A stretch of 64,000 nucleotides of DNA from positions 1 to 64,000 of the forward strand of contig JACVZY010000118.1 of assembly GCA_014654705.1 (NCBI GenBank). Direction: 5' to 3'. Positions 45,843 through 55,423 of the stretch are shown one piece after another (position 1 is the first letter of the stretch; every line of letters starts with the position of its first letter). The position numbers and the translations under genes were made by a program. The DNA is from Ignavibacteria bacterium (GTDB lineage Bacteria; Bacteroidota; Ignavibacteria; Kapaibacteriales; UBA4661). The notes under the pieces are model-generated. The model was not told the DNA's origin and made no database searches. It was given only the letters and a program-made list of their open reading frames with translations.

Positions 45843-46417
45843 CACTTCGCTTTCAAGCGTTTATTGACCTCTGCAATGCTGAAATCCGCGGGGTCGAAGT
45901 CTTCGCCGCTTTCCAAATCAAGCCATTCCACGTAGGTTTCGTGTTCGGGATGTTCGGGGTCTTTGAGTGCTTTGACTAATTCCGCATAGCCCCACACGCC
46001 ACCGGAGTCTTCCGGCGGACACGCCATCTTGCCATCAATACAGCGTGGGTACTTAACGCCTGCTTCCGGCTCCAGAATCTTTTCGACCACGAGTTCGTGT
46101 TCCCAAGAGTCCCCGAAATCGTACTCGAAGATTGCTTTCGCTTTTTCCTTCGGGAGAATGTCGGCGAGCTTGTAGTCGTTTTCATCGCGCATATCCACAA
46201 AATCATCACCGACTGGTTCGCCATAAAAGGTTTTTCCGACGCGGTACTGAAACAAGTGCCCGCCATCCCAACCCATCGTTCGGAGCAGGATGTGCGACAA
46301 TATAGGAAGCGGCGTTGCCATTTCGACTTCGATGCGTCGCCAAATCGGAGGCTTGCTGCCGAGCAGCGTTACCTTGAGTTGACAGATAGCGGCGGTGGGT
46401 GCGGTCTTTGTTGCCAT
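45842..46417 (-). CDS. Plasmid pRiA4b ORF-3-like family protein
   Basis: A 191-residue protein. The start ATG 46417 (MATKTAPTAAIC) has GGAGA 6 nt upstream and is preferred to the longer frame from 46474. The hallmarks of the pRiA4b ORF-3 family are present: QLKVTLLGSKPPIWRRIEV at the N-terminus, MGWDGGHLFQYRVG, FEYDFGDSWEHELVVE, and CPPEDSGGVWGYAELVKAL. Family members are often found on mobile DNA or fused to other domains; the function is unknown. Its TGA overlaps the relic ORF at 45711-45842. The bases between its start and the next gene upstream (46418-46483) are short. Confidence 0.9.
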   Translation of the reverse strand: MATKTAPTAAICQLKVTLLGSKPPIWRRIEVEMATPLPILSHILLRTMGWDGGHLFQYRVGKTFYGEPVGDDFVDMRDENDYKLADILPKEKAKAIFEYDFGDSWEHELVVEKILEPEAGVKYPRCIDGKMACPPEDSGGVWGYAELVKALKDPEHPEHETYVEWLDLESGEDFDPADFSIAEVNKRLKAK

Positions 46418-46483
46418 AAACATTCTCCGAATGGATGATGAAATATGATGTTGAAATCTACTCCCCAATACCAAATTTACAAA

Positions 46484-49400
46484 TTACCGCACAAATGACA
46501 CCACACCACTTTTCGTTCCTGATGCTGCTTGCAAATGCCAGCGATACACACCGCTTGTTTTCAAGTGCGAAGACTGAAGTTGGAAACGATGTTCGCCTTT
46601 GTCGTATATACCCTCGCCCAAAATTGCGATGCGTCGTCCCAGTGCATCGTACACTGTAAGGCTTATCGAACCTCGCTCCGAGAGCTGTACGCGCAGTTCT
46701 GCCACGTCGCTGAATGGATTCGGCGAGACTGTTACGTCTATTTGCGGATTTTCTCCGCTCTGGCTTGCTTGAAAGATGTTTGTTTGAAAGGCGCTTGTTT
46801 GTGTGGAAGTCTGCACAGCATCACTTTTAGCTGCTTCTGCAAACGGTACAACGATGACACGTGGCGGTAAAGCAAGAGAGATACGCGCAATGCCTGCCTG
46901 CGGAGTACCGTCATAATGCGTGAAACCACCGACAACAACCATTGCTGAGTCATTTGGCTCAAGAACTGCAGCCGTCGGATAACCGATAAAAGCACCTGAA
47001 GAGGCATTCCGAAAACCAAAGTTATCGGCAAACTCGGTATCAAGCGAACTATTGGGCAGAAGCGAAAGTAAACCATTGCGAGGCTCGCCGTTAAAGCGGC
47101 GGAAGTTGCCCAGCAGGATATTGTGCCCATCCGAACGGTGCAGAATGGTGGTGGGGAAAGCAGAGATATTGGACTGCATTGACTCAGAAGAGCCGTTCTT
47201 ATCAATATTTGAACTTATATCCAAGCCGCCGCCTCGCTCTATAGCCGCGAAGTTCCCAACACTTGTGTATTCATATGCGCTAAAATTTCCCACCGCCAGG
47301 ATACTATCATTATGAATATCCACTCTGGAGACAAATGAATTACCGATGCCAGCAGCGCCTCGAATGACACGAAATGATGTGTCCAGTGAGCCATCAGTAT
47401 TTAAGCGGAGAATACCGCGACGCTCTACGAATGACGGCATGAAAAAGCCTGTAAATGCACCTGCAACGATGATTTTGCCGTCTGATTGCAGTCGTATTGA
47501 GGTAATTGGTGCTGCTCCGAGCGTTGCTATGCCGGACGCAATGTCCACTCCTCGTAAGCCGCTTTGGTGGAAAGCCGTGTCCAGCGTGCCGTCCGCAGCC
47601 AGCCGTACCAGTGCTGCGCACGTTCTGCCATTGTAGCTATTGAAATTTCCGCCGACAAGTATGCGCCCGTCTTGCTGAATCGTTATAGCACGCACGTCAG
47701 AAGTGGCTAGTGTATTTCCGAAGCCTGCACCGATTTGGAAGCTATTGTCGAGTGTACCGTCTGTATTAAGCCGCACGATTCCTCGCCTTGTCGCCCCATT
47801 GTACTGGGTGAATCGTCCGCCGAGAAGTAATCCGCCATTAGCTTGCCGTGCAATGGCAAATACAGTGCCATTCGCACCATTAAAACTCGTTCCTTGCGCT
47901 CCTGCATTAAATGTCGGATCAATCGCACCAGTACTGGTAAGTCGTGCGACTCTCCCGATAGATGTCGAACCGAATGCTGTAAATTCACCACCAATGATGA
48001 ACGTTCCGTCTGTTTGGCGCACAACTGCCCAAATAGGAGCATTGGGGCGAGAGCCTTTTGCGAAGTTCGTATCGAGACTACCCAGACGAGAGAAATTTTG
48101 CACTCGTGGTAAAACCGTGATAGTGAGTGTTGTCGAAATGTCGCCGGCAGAATTTTCTACGAGAACTCGTATGTTGGGATATGTCCCTGATTGCTCTGCA
48201 ACGCCGGTAATGACGCCACTTGTTGTAAGGGTAAGTCCGGCAGGAAGTGTAGAATTTACGACTTGGTAGGTGATGGGCGCAGTCCCATTGACATTGAGCG
48301 GATATTCAAATAGCGTACCGACTCGTGCGGTGGGGCTATTTCCATTGGCAAATTGTGTCGGTGGGTTGGGATTATCAATGCGTAAATTAACCTGCGCGTC
48401 CACAAAACCAAAACGATTACTTGCGCGTACAATGAGGTTATTGACACCCTGTACCGCGGGAATACCCGAAAGTACGCCATTTGTGGAAAGTGTCATTCCA
48501 CGTGGTAAGCGCGGCGAGGATGCTGCGAGCGCAAATGTCGGAGTGGGTGCGCCATCGGCTTTTAACTGATAGGTAGCAAAGGTAACTCCACGCAAGCCTA
48601 TGGGCGGCGTTGCAGCTAGAAGACGTGTCGGGACTTGCGATGGAATAACCGTTAGAGTAAAGGCAGTAGAAAAAGTTTGCTCAATAAAACCCGTCGCCGC
48701 ACGAACAATAATACCAGTAAACACGCCCGTTGTGCTAGGGATTCCCGAAAGTACACCTGTGGTGGAAAGCGTCATACCGTCCGGTAACGGTGAAGAGTGT
48801 TTGGCAAGTGTGTAAAAGGGCGTAGGTTCGGCAATGGCGCGAAATTGAAATGGATCATATTGAGCACCGAGCGCTGCTTCTGTCGGCGGGATTTGCCCCG
48901 CAAGACTTTGTAGCTGCGCTGTTGTATTGATGCGTACCACGCCCATTTGTAAGAGACCATCGTATGTTCTAATATTGCCAAAAAGACACGCCGTGAAGTC
49001 GGTATCGAAAAACATTCCTTGCAAGTTATTGGTAATTTGGTCGTATCCTGCGCCAAACGCTGTTCCTCGGCGCGGTGTAAACGTGGAATCAAGGGAATAA
49101 TCAGCATTGAAACGGTACAATGCAAAACCGTTTTCACCGTGTAATGCCAGCAAGACTTTACCATCTGCCAGAGGTAAGGCTGTTCGTGCGCCATATACGC
49201 CGTCTTTTGCCGTGAGTTCATCAGGAAAATCTGGATCAATAGGCAGCGCGAAATACTGGTTGAACCATGCCGGAGGAACAAGCATTTTCCCGCTCGGAGA
49301 AAGTACAGCGCAAACGGCAAGCGGGCTATAAAAGCCCTCAATGGTTGTCCCGCAAACGAACAAATTACCGTTTGGTAACTCAACGACATCCCAGATATCG

Positions 49401-50686
49401 GTTGTATATGTGTTCCCAAATCCACTCCGGAATGTAGTATCAACTTTTCCATCGGGCAGAAAACGTATAATTCTGTTATCGCTATCGAAGACAAGAATTC
49501 TACCATTGCGTTGATTGTGCATACCGCGTATGAAGCCACCCGGAGCAAGAGAAAAACGACTGTCAAGGCTACCCGTTGAGTCCAATCGAATGGCATTGCC
49601 ATAGTCTGCGTTAGCTACTACGACACCACCATTGGGGTGTACGGCTATATCACGAATTTCAAAAACATCCAAATTTGTTGGTCGAAAGGTGGTATCAATC
49701 ATCCCTTCCGGCAAAAGCCGTAATACGAACTCGCCATAAAGCTCGTTTTCATCGTCATCATAAAAGTCGAAAAACTCACCCGCAATAATGAGCCTGTCAT
49801 CGGGGAGAAGTTGTATTTTACGAATGGAGCCAATGCTCAGGGGAGTGCCGTCCGCTCGGCGAGGCACAAAGGTATTATCAAAGCGTCCATCCGGTGAAAT
49901 GCGCACCAGTGGCGGCACTGCACGACCGTCAAAGGAACTAAATGAGCCACCCACTATGTAATATCCGTTTTGCTTGACGACGCTCGAAACACCTGCATTG
50001 AAACCGCTTCGAAATACTAATGAGGGGTTAATTGAACCAAAACTCTGACGTGCTGTCTGACCTTGCACGGTGAGCGTGAAAGGGCGTGAGTCCGTAAACC
50101 CTCCCGAGTTGGAAGCCCGCACAACCACATTTTCCGTTATGCTGCTTTGGCGTGGAAAGCCGATGATTTTATCACCTTCAATTCGCAAGCCCTCCGGGAG
50201 CGGTGTAGAGGAAGGAGCCAGTGCGTACGTCGGTGCAGGTGAGCCGTTGGCACGTCCTAGAGGAAGTGCTGTGGCTGTGGCTGCAGTTGTGACAAAAGAC
50301 GATGCTACTTGAAATTTTGTCGGCGCGCTTGGAGGCATAACAAGAATTGTCATCGGGCGCGAGTCAAGTATTGCCGAGCCGGAAGCGCGGACGATAATGC
50401 CACTGTATATGCCGACTTGTGTTGCACGCCCTTCCAATGTGCCATTACGGTTGAGTCGCAAACCAATTGGAAGCGGTCGTGAACTGGGGGCAAGCGTAAA
50501 TGAACTTGCGCCACTGGCGCGAAACAAATAGCCGACGTAATTCTCACCAACAACAGTGTTTGGCGGCGTTGCAGCGCTAAAACTTTGCTGCGCCGAAAGT
50601 GCGCTTGAGAAAAAGAGGCAAAAGGGGAGAAGAAGCGATACAAAACAGTAGGTACCCAAATGGCACGAAAGTAAGCGTTGCTGCAT
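46484..50686 (-). CDS. Secreted Ig-like/delta-60 repeat protein with T9SS sorting domain
   Basis: A 1,400-residue T9SS cargo protein. A signal peptide (LSAQQSF end, about residue 33) is followed by two putative-Ig (He_PIG) domains (about 35-205, PLPIGLRLNRNGTLEG type). A delta-60 (DUF5122) beta-propeller spans about 213-600 with blades such as YIVGGSFSSFDGRAVPPLVR. Three more He_PIG domains (about 605-860, with PRGMTLSTNGVLSGIP) precede a second delta-60 propeller (about 865-1300, IIGGEFTAFG and similar blades). The C-terminal 85 residues are a type A sorting domain (VSPNPFSDVAELRVQL, then YDALGRRI). It is probably displayed on the cell surface as an adhesin or polymer binder. It begins 33 nt after the DnaJ-like gene. 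Confidence 0.9.
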   Translation of the reverse strand: MQQRLLSCHLGTYCFVSLLLPFCLFFSSALSAQQSFSAATPPNTVVGENYVGYLFRASGASSFTLAPSSRPLPIGLRLNRNGTLEGRATQVGIYSGIIVRASGSAILDSRPMTILVMPPSAPTKFQVASSFVTTAATATALPLGRANGSPAPTYALAPSSTPLPEGLRIEGDKIIGFPRQSSITENVVVRASNSGGFTDSRPFTLTVQGQTARQSFGSINPSLVFRSGFNAGVSSVVKQNGYYIVGGSFSSFDGRAVPPLVRISPDGRFDNTFVPRRADGTPLSIGSIRKIQLLPDDRLIIAGEFFDFYDDDENELYGEFVLRLLPEGMIDTTFRPTNLDVFEIRDIAVHPNGGVVVANADYGNAIRLDSTGSLDSRFSLAPGGFIRGMHNQRNGRILVFDSDNRIIRFLPDGKVDTTFRSGFGNTYTTDIWDVVELPNGNLFVCGTTIEGFYSPLAVCAVLSPSGKMLVPPAWFNQYFALPIDPDFPDELTAKDGVYGARTALPLADGKVLLALHGENGFALYRFNADYSLDSTFTPRRGTAFGAGYDQITNNLQGMFFDTDFTACLFGNIRTYDGLLQMGVVRINTTAQLQSLAGQIPPTEAALGAQYDPFQFRAIAEPTPFYTLAKHSSPLPDGMTLSTTGVLSGIPSTTGVFTGIIVRAATGFIEQTFSTAFTLTVIPSQVPTRLLAATPPIGLRGVTFATYQLKADGAPTPTFALAASSPRLPRGMTLSTNGVLSGIPAVQGVNNLIVRASNRFGFVDAQVNLRIDNPNPPTQFANGNSPTARVGTLFEYPLNVNGTAPITYQVVNSTLPAGLTLTTSGVITGVAEQSGTYPNIRVLVENSAGDISTTLTITVLPRVQNFSRLGSLDTNFAKGSRPNAPIWAVVRQTDGTFIIGGEFTAFGSTSIGRVARLTSTGAIDPTFNAGAQGTSFNGANGTVFAIARQANGGLLLGGRFTQYNGATRRGIVRLNTDGTLDNSFQIGAGFGNTLATSDVRAITIQQDGRILVGGNFNSYNGRTCAALVRLAADGTLDTAFHQSGLRGVDIASGIATLGAAPITSIRLQSDGKIIVAGAFTGFFMPSFVERRGILRLNTDGSLDTSFRVIRGAAGIGNSFVSRVDIHNDSILAVGNFSAYEYTSVGNFAAIERGGGLDISSNIDKNGSSESMQSNISAFPTTILHRSDGHNILLGNFRRFNGEPRNGLLSLLPNSSLDTEFADNFGFRNASSGAFIGYPTAAVLEPNDSAMVVVGGFTHYDGTPQAGIARISLALPPRVIVVPFAEAAKSDAVQTSTQTSAFQTNIFQASQSGENPQIDVTVSPNPFSDVAELRVQLSERGSISLTVYDALGRRIAILGEGIYDKGEHRFQLQSSHLKTSGVYRWHLQAASGTKSGVVSFVR

Positions 50687-50719
50687 AGAAAATAAAAAAA
50701 TAGTAAAAGAGCAAGGAAA

Positions 50720-51754
50720 TTAAAACGGTCGAATTTTCGCAAGCTGTCGGAACAGCTCGCGTTCTTTTTCGCTGAGTTGTTTGGGGACTTGCACCAGCAG
50801 CCGGGCAAAGAGATCGCCGCGCTCGGTGCCAAGTGTTGCTGTCTGTGTGCCGTAGCGAGGCATACCCAGTCCGCGAAGGCGCAATTTAGAGCCACTCTGC
50901 GATTCCGGTGCGATTTTGACTTTTACCTTGCCGGAAAACGTCTGGATTTCTATATCGCCGCCCAGAATTGCGGTGTAGAGTGGGACACTCACTTCCGTTT
51001 CGAGGTCGTCGCCCTTGCGCTCGAAGCGTGGGTCGGGCAAGATATTGACCTGCACAAATACGTCTGTCGGTGTCTTGCCGCCCGAGCCGGTGGCTGTTTG
51101 TGCGGTCTGGCTGGGCAGTTTTAGCTTTTTACCGCTTTCAATACCGGGTTTGATATTGAGCAGAATTTTTTTGCCCTGTACATTGACAGTCTTTTGCACA
51201 CCGGAAAATGCTTCTTGTAATGAAATGTCTATCATTACTGCCGAATCGTCATGTTTTTTGCCAAAAACAGAGCCAAAAATATCAGAGAAGCCACCAGTGC
51301 CTCTGTTGCCGAAATTTTCGCTAAAATTGGAGAAGAAATCGCTTGTGCCACTGCCATTTCCTGCGCCGGATGCGCTTGCTTGCCCGCGTCCGGAAAATCC
51401 TGTACTGCCTGATGTTGATGATGATGTGGACGACGACGACGCTCCTGCCGATGAAGCAAACCCTGATGGGCGCTGTCCCGCACGGCGTTGTCCACTCGTG
51501 CCGGAGGCAGACGATGATGGCGTGTGGAATCGCTGCCAATTTACGCCGTAGCGGTCGTATTGGCGGCGTTTGTCGGGGTCGCTGAGGACTTCATACGCCT
51601 CGTTAATTTCCTTGAATTTTCGTTCGGCTTCTTTATCGTTGGGGTGCGTGTCGGGGTGGTATTGCCGCGCGAGGCTGCGAAATGCTTTTTTTATTTCGTC
51701 TGCCTGTGCGGTGCGAGCGACGCCAAGAGTGCGATAATAGTCTTTGGATTCCAT
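50720..51754 (-). CDS. CbpA-type DnaJ-like co-chaperone
   Basis: A 344-residue Hsp40. Residues 1-70 are a J domain: [20 protein letters not shown], the HPD motif in [11 protein letters not shown] (about 33), and [10 protein letters not shown] Ser/Gly-rich linker (about 80-160) follows. No CxxCxGxG zinc finger is present, so it belongs with the CbpA class rather than canonical DnaJ. The C-terminal client-binding domains (about 175-335) have [18 protein letters not shown] and a [11 protein letters not shown] element. It should deliver substrates to DnaK in the cytosol. The 237-nt gap before it (51755-51991) holds its promoter region but no clear box. Confidence 0.92.
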   Translation of the reverse strand: MESKDYYRTLGVARTAQADEIKKAFRSLARQYHPDTHPNDKEAERKFKEINEAYEVLSDPDKRRQYDRYGVNWQRFHTPSSSASGTSGQRRAGQRPSGFASSAGASSSSTSSSTSGSTGFSGRGQASASGAGNGSGTSDFFSNFSENFGNRGTGGFSDIFGSVFGKKHDDSAVMIDISLQEAFSGVQKTVNVQGKKILLNIKPGIESGKKLKLPSQTAQTATGSGGKTPTDVFVQVNILPDPRFERKGDDLETEVSVPLYTAILGGDIEIQTFSGKVKVKIAPESQSGSKLRLRGLGMPRYGTQTATLGTERGDLFARLLVQVPKQLSEKERELFRQLAKIRPF

Positions 51755-51991
51755 GCGCGGGAAGGGGAAAATAGGTAAAACTCTTTATGCTGTTTACTGC
51801 TTGTGCCTACACGCTGGCGGAAGCGGCTGCAACGCTCCCCTACGTGTGTTCTGGTAAAAGTCTCAGTCGTATGTTCTTTCGTAATTTACAGACGTTTTCG
51901 CACTTTTGAAAGTGTTTGTTATGTGGTAGGAAAAGAAATTGCGCTCATTCTGGTGTAGTTTTTCCGTAGAGACCGCTTGAATCGTATGTTC

Positions 51992-53602
51992 CTAACGCCC
52001 GAGGTGTGTGAAATTGCCCTGTGAAACGGATGTTTTGCCACTCACATCTGTCAGCAACAAACGATAAAAATATGCCCCCGAAGCCCCGCTCACCAATACG
52101 TCCGGCATCATGGCGGCAAGATTAAAAGAGCCGTTTCCTGCTTTGATGATTGCCGAGGAGCTGGCGAGAATCGCACCTCGCGCATCCGCTATTTGGAGCT
52201 GCATCGTTCCCGAAGATGGCGCGGTATAATCCAGCCAACGCGACGAAAGCGCGTCAGCACTGGGATTAGGGGAAACTGACGAAGGGAAATCTTGGTATCG
52301 CCCGTTTGGTACGTTCTCTGGGGTGTATGAAATGCGGTAAATAGCACCAATCATCCCGTCAGAACTCACATACAGCTCGCCTTCCGGTGAAAAGCCCACG
52401 CCGCAAGGTCGCCCCCAATGCGTGTAAGCAAGGCTGTCGGTAAGAAAGCCATTCAAAAAATCGTGCATGGTGTATGCGCCGGAAGCCGCATCACGCCGCA
52501 TCACAGCGACGTTGTATCCTGCGGCAATGCGCCGTGAATCAGTGCTGTACGAGCCATGCACTGCCACAAAAGCAGCATTCCGAAAAAAAGGCGGCAAAAG
52601 GTTGCCACTATAAAACGCTATTCCCATCGGTGTTGAGTGGGCAGGAAGGTATGCCTCCGCAATCTTGAGCGAGGCGAAACGCATAGAATCTGCCTGCGTG
52701 AGGGGAAGCATTGCGCGGTAATCCGACGAGGCGTTGAGGTTCGCCCATTCGCTACGCCGTGCGCTGTTGCTGAAGGCAAGGGGCCAGCCGTGATAACTGC
52801 CGTCGGGCACGGTCGTTACAATTTCTTCAGGCTTCTCCTCGCCAAGTCCATTGCGGTCGGCGTTTGTCGCCCAGAGTAGTCCTGTTGCGGGTTCTAGCGC
52901 CATGCCGATTGCATTGCGCAGCCCGGTTGCAAAGATGCGCCTTCCGCTCCCGTCGCTATTGAATCGCAAAATTGCCGCCCGTTCGGGATTATCCGTGCGG
53001 CAAGCATCGCAAGGCGCACCAACGCTCAGGTAGAAGGCATTACGCAGCGTGTCGGCAAGCAGTGTTCGTGTGTAATGATTGAAAACGCCGCCATTCGGGA
53101 TGCTGTCAATAAATACCGACCGTGTCTCATATATACCATCGCCATCGCGGTCGAGAAACCGCAGAACGCGCGTCGGCTCTGCAACCAGCATGGCGCCTTG
53201 ATAAAAAACGACGTTGTGTGCTTCTTTCACGGGCGCTGCTGCTACATAGCTTGTGTCCGCAATGCCATCACCATTGCGGTCAGGCAGCGCAAAAACGGCT
53301 TCAGCACTCATATCTACCACGTGCAATACGCCCGACGGACTCCATGCAAAAAAGCGCGGTTTCATCATGCCTGCATGAAAAACGCTGGCACGAAATCCCT
53401 TTGGTAAGCGCAGAGAATCAGGAACGGTGAGGTTTGCCGTAGAACGGTAGAAGGGCGCATAACGGGCAGGCACGGTGAGCTTCGTTGGCAGAAGTGGTAG
53501 TGTTTGTGCCGTACTTGCCTTGGAAGCAAGCACTCCCCACAGTACTATCAGCCAAGATAGTATTGTGGGAGTAAGTGCTATAAGAGCTTTGGTGCTTGTC
53601 AT
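51992..53602 (-). CDS. Secreted sorbosone/glucose-dehydrogenase-like propeller with T9SS domain
   Basis: A 536-residue exported protein. After a signal peptide (TAQTLPLLP end) is a beta-propeller related to PQQ-dependent sugar dehydrogenases: LPKGFRASVF start, DRNGDGIADTS and DRDGDGIYETR loops (about 110 and 145), FATGLRNAIGMALEP (about 235), GSYHGWPLAF (about 275) and THWGRPCGVGFSPEGELY (about 400). The DxDGDGI loops suggest calcium sites. The last 85 residues are a T9SS sorting domain (VSPNPSADALSS start). It may oxidise sugars at the cell surface, or only bind them. Its ATG overlaps the ABC-transporter stop by 1 nt (TAATG). Confidence 0.88.
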   Translation of the reverse strand: MTSTKALIALTPTILSWLIVLWGVLASKASTAQTLPLLPTKLTVPARYAPFYRSTANLTVPDSLRLPKGFRASVFHAGMMKPRFFAWSPSGVLHVVDMSAEAVFALPDRNGDGIADTSYVAAAPVKEAHNVVFYQGAMLVAEPTRVLRFLDRDGDGIYETRSVFIDSIPNGGVFNHYTRTLLADTLRNAFYLSVGAPCDACRTDNPERAAILRFNSDGSGRRIFATGLRNAIGMALEPATGLLWATNADRNGLGEEKPEEIVTTVPDGSYHGWPLAFSNSARRSEWANLNASSDYRAMLPLTQADSMRFASLKIAEAYLPAHSTPMGIAFYSGNLLPPFFRNAAFVAVHGSYSTDSRRIAAGYNVAVMRRDAASGAYTMHDFLNGFLTDSLAYTHWGRPCGVGFSPEGELYVSSDGMIGAIYRISYTPENVPNGRYQDFPSSVSPNPSADALSSRWLDYTAPSSGTMQLQIADARGAILASSSAIIKAGNGSFNLAAMMPDVLVSGASGAYFYRLLLTDVSGKTSVSQGNFTHLGR

Positions 53603-55377
53603 TACTCTATTGCAGAGATTTCTTCTTCCAAGAGCTGGCGCGAATACATGGCAGCGTAGATGCCACCTTGCTCGATGAGTTGCTCGTGTGTGCCACGCTC
53701 TGCAATCATACCGTGATCCAGAACGATGATGGTGTCAGCATTTTTCACCGTCGAGATGCGGTGCGCTATGATAATACTGGTGCGATTCTGCATCACCTCG
53801 CGCAAGCCGCGTAGAATCTTTTCTTCCGTCTCGGTATCTACTGCCGAAAGCGAATCGTCAAAAATGAGGATGCTCGGCTGGCAGAGTACCGCCCGTGCAA
53901 TCGCCGTGCGCTGCTTTTGCCCGCCGGAGAGCGTGACGCCGCGCTCACCCACTACTGTGGCGTAACCTTCGGGGAAGCCTTTTACGTTCTCGTGCATCTG
54001 CGCTATAATGCTTGCCTCCACGACTTCATCCATAGAAGCATTGGGCTTGCCGAAACGGATATTATCGGCAATGTTCATGGAGAATAAAAATGCTTCCTGC
54101 GGAACAATCGCAATGGCTGAACGCAAGGTGTGGAGTGGTATGGTGTGTATTGGCTGTCCATCTATCAGCACTTCGCCGTCGGTGTGATTGAAAAGACGCG
54201 GCACAAGATTCACCAATGTTGACTTGCCGCTTCCGGTCTCGCCGACAATGCCAACCGTTTCGCCTGCTTTGACGGTGAAGGATATGCCTCCGTTTTCGTT
54301 GCCGATGGCAAACGGTAGGTTTGGCGCGTACTTCATACGGACATTGCGAAATTCCACGTTGCCGTGAATCGTTGTAATCGCGTTGTTTGTCGCGTCTGAG
54401 TCCGCAATATCGGGCACTTCATCGAACACCCGTCCCAAGCGCCCTGTGGATGCGGCTGCGCGCTGAATCAGGTTCGTCACCCAGCCAATAGCGATGACGG
54501 GCCAAATCAGCAAGTTCAGGTAGATGAAAAACTGTGTTACGTCGCCAATTGTTGCCTGCCCACGCATAACGAGATAGCCGCCTGTACCGAGCACCAATAC
54601 TTGCGACAAGCCAATTAAACTAATCATAAGCGGCATCATTACAGCTTCGATATTCACAAGGCGCATCATCTTCCGCAAATAGCCTTCGCCCATGCTGTGG
54701 AATGCCTTAATTTCGTCTTCCTCGCGCCCGTAAGCACGGATGACCCGCACACCGGACAAGTTTTCTTGTGCCTTTGCAGTCATTTTTCCGTAATGGTCTT
54801 GCGCGTCTTTGAAGAGCAAATGCACTTTTGCGCCAATTCGGTACACCCCATACGACACAAATGGCATCGGCAGCAGCGCCATTATCGTAATGAGCGGCGA
54901 AAGCGCAATCATCATGGAGAGTGCAAAAAAGAACGTCGTAACGGTATTGGCAGAATACATCACCGCCGGACCGAAAAATTCTCGAATGGCGGTAATGTCG
55001 TTGGTGGAATATGCCATGAGTTCACCAGTAGGTGTGCGCTGGAAGTAGCGCAAAGGCTGGCGTTCCAATGCTGAGAGTACATCGGAGCGAAGTTCATACT
55101 CAATTTTTCGTGACGCTACAATCATGGTCTTGCGCGTCAGAAACATGAAAAAGCCGCTGCCTGCGGTGAGCGCAAACATCAGCCCGATATGCCACGCAAT
55201 ATCAGTGCTGCTGAAGGTGTTTTTCCCAACGCTCTGCGCAATCGAATCAATAGTTTTGCCCACGACGCGCGGCAATGACGTAGAGCAGATATTGGAAATG
55301 GTAACAAACAGAAACCCCAATATAAACATCCACTTATGGCGGACAAAGTAGGGCTTGAGGCGAAATAGTTCTTTCAT
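53602..55377 (-). CDS. MdlA/MsbA-like ABC exporter half-transporter
   Basis: A 591-residue ABC exporter subunit with a fused membrane and ATPase domain. Six transmembrane helices cover about residues 15-310. The nucleotide-binding domain has Walker A GETGSGKST (about 378), a Q-loop in VPQEAFLFS, the LSGGQKQR signature (about 482), Walker B ILIFDDSLSAVD and the H-loop IIAHRIS. Length and the EREDDE-type coupling-helix segment fit a homodimeric or heterodimeric lipid or drug exporter. The stop overlaps the start of the sugar-dehydrogenase-like gene. The start is ATG 55377; 46 nt separate it from the Uma2 gene end. Confidence 0.94.
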   Translation of the reverse strand: MKELFRLKPYFVRHKWMFILGFLFVTISNICSTSLPRVVGKTIDSIAQSVGKNTFSSTDIAWHIGLMFALTAGSGFFMFLTRKTMIVASRKIEYELRSDVLSALERQPLRYFQRTPTGELMAYSTNDITAIREFFGPAVMYSANTVTTFFFALSMMIALSPLITIMALLPMPFVSYGVYRIGAKVHLLFKDAQDHYGKMTAKAQENLSGVRVIRAYGREEDEIKAFHSMGEGYLRKMMRLVNIEAVMMPLMISLIGLSQVLVLGTGGYLVMRGQATIGDVTQFFIYLNLLIWPVIAIGWVTNLIQRAAASTGRLGRVFDEVPDIADSDATNNAITTIHGNVEFRNVRMKYAPNLPFAIGNENGGISFTVKAGETVGIVGETGSGKSTLVNLVPRLFNHTDGEVLIDGQPIHTIPLHTLRSAIAIVPQEAFLFSMNIADNIRFGKPNASMDEVVEASIIAQMHENVKGFPEGYATVVGERGVTLSGGQKQRTAIARAVLCQPSILIFDDSLSAVDTETEEKILRGLREVMQNRTSIIIAHRISTVKNADTIIVLDHGMIAERGTHEQLIEQGGIYAAMYSRQLLEEEISAIE

Positions 55378-55423
55378 TGGGGTAATGTTTTGGTTAATTG
55401 GTGATGGTCGTTATTCGTTGTTT

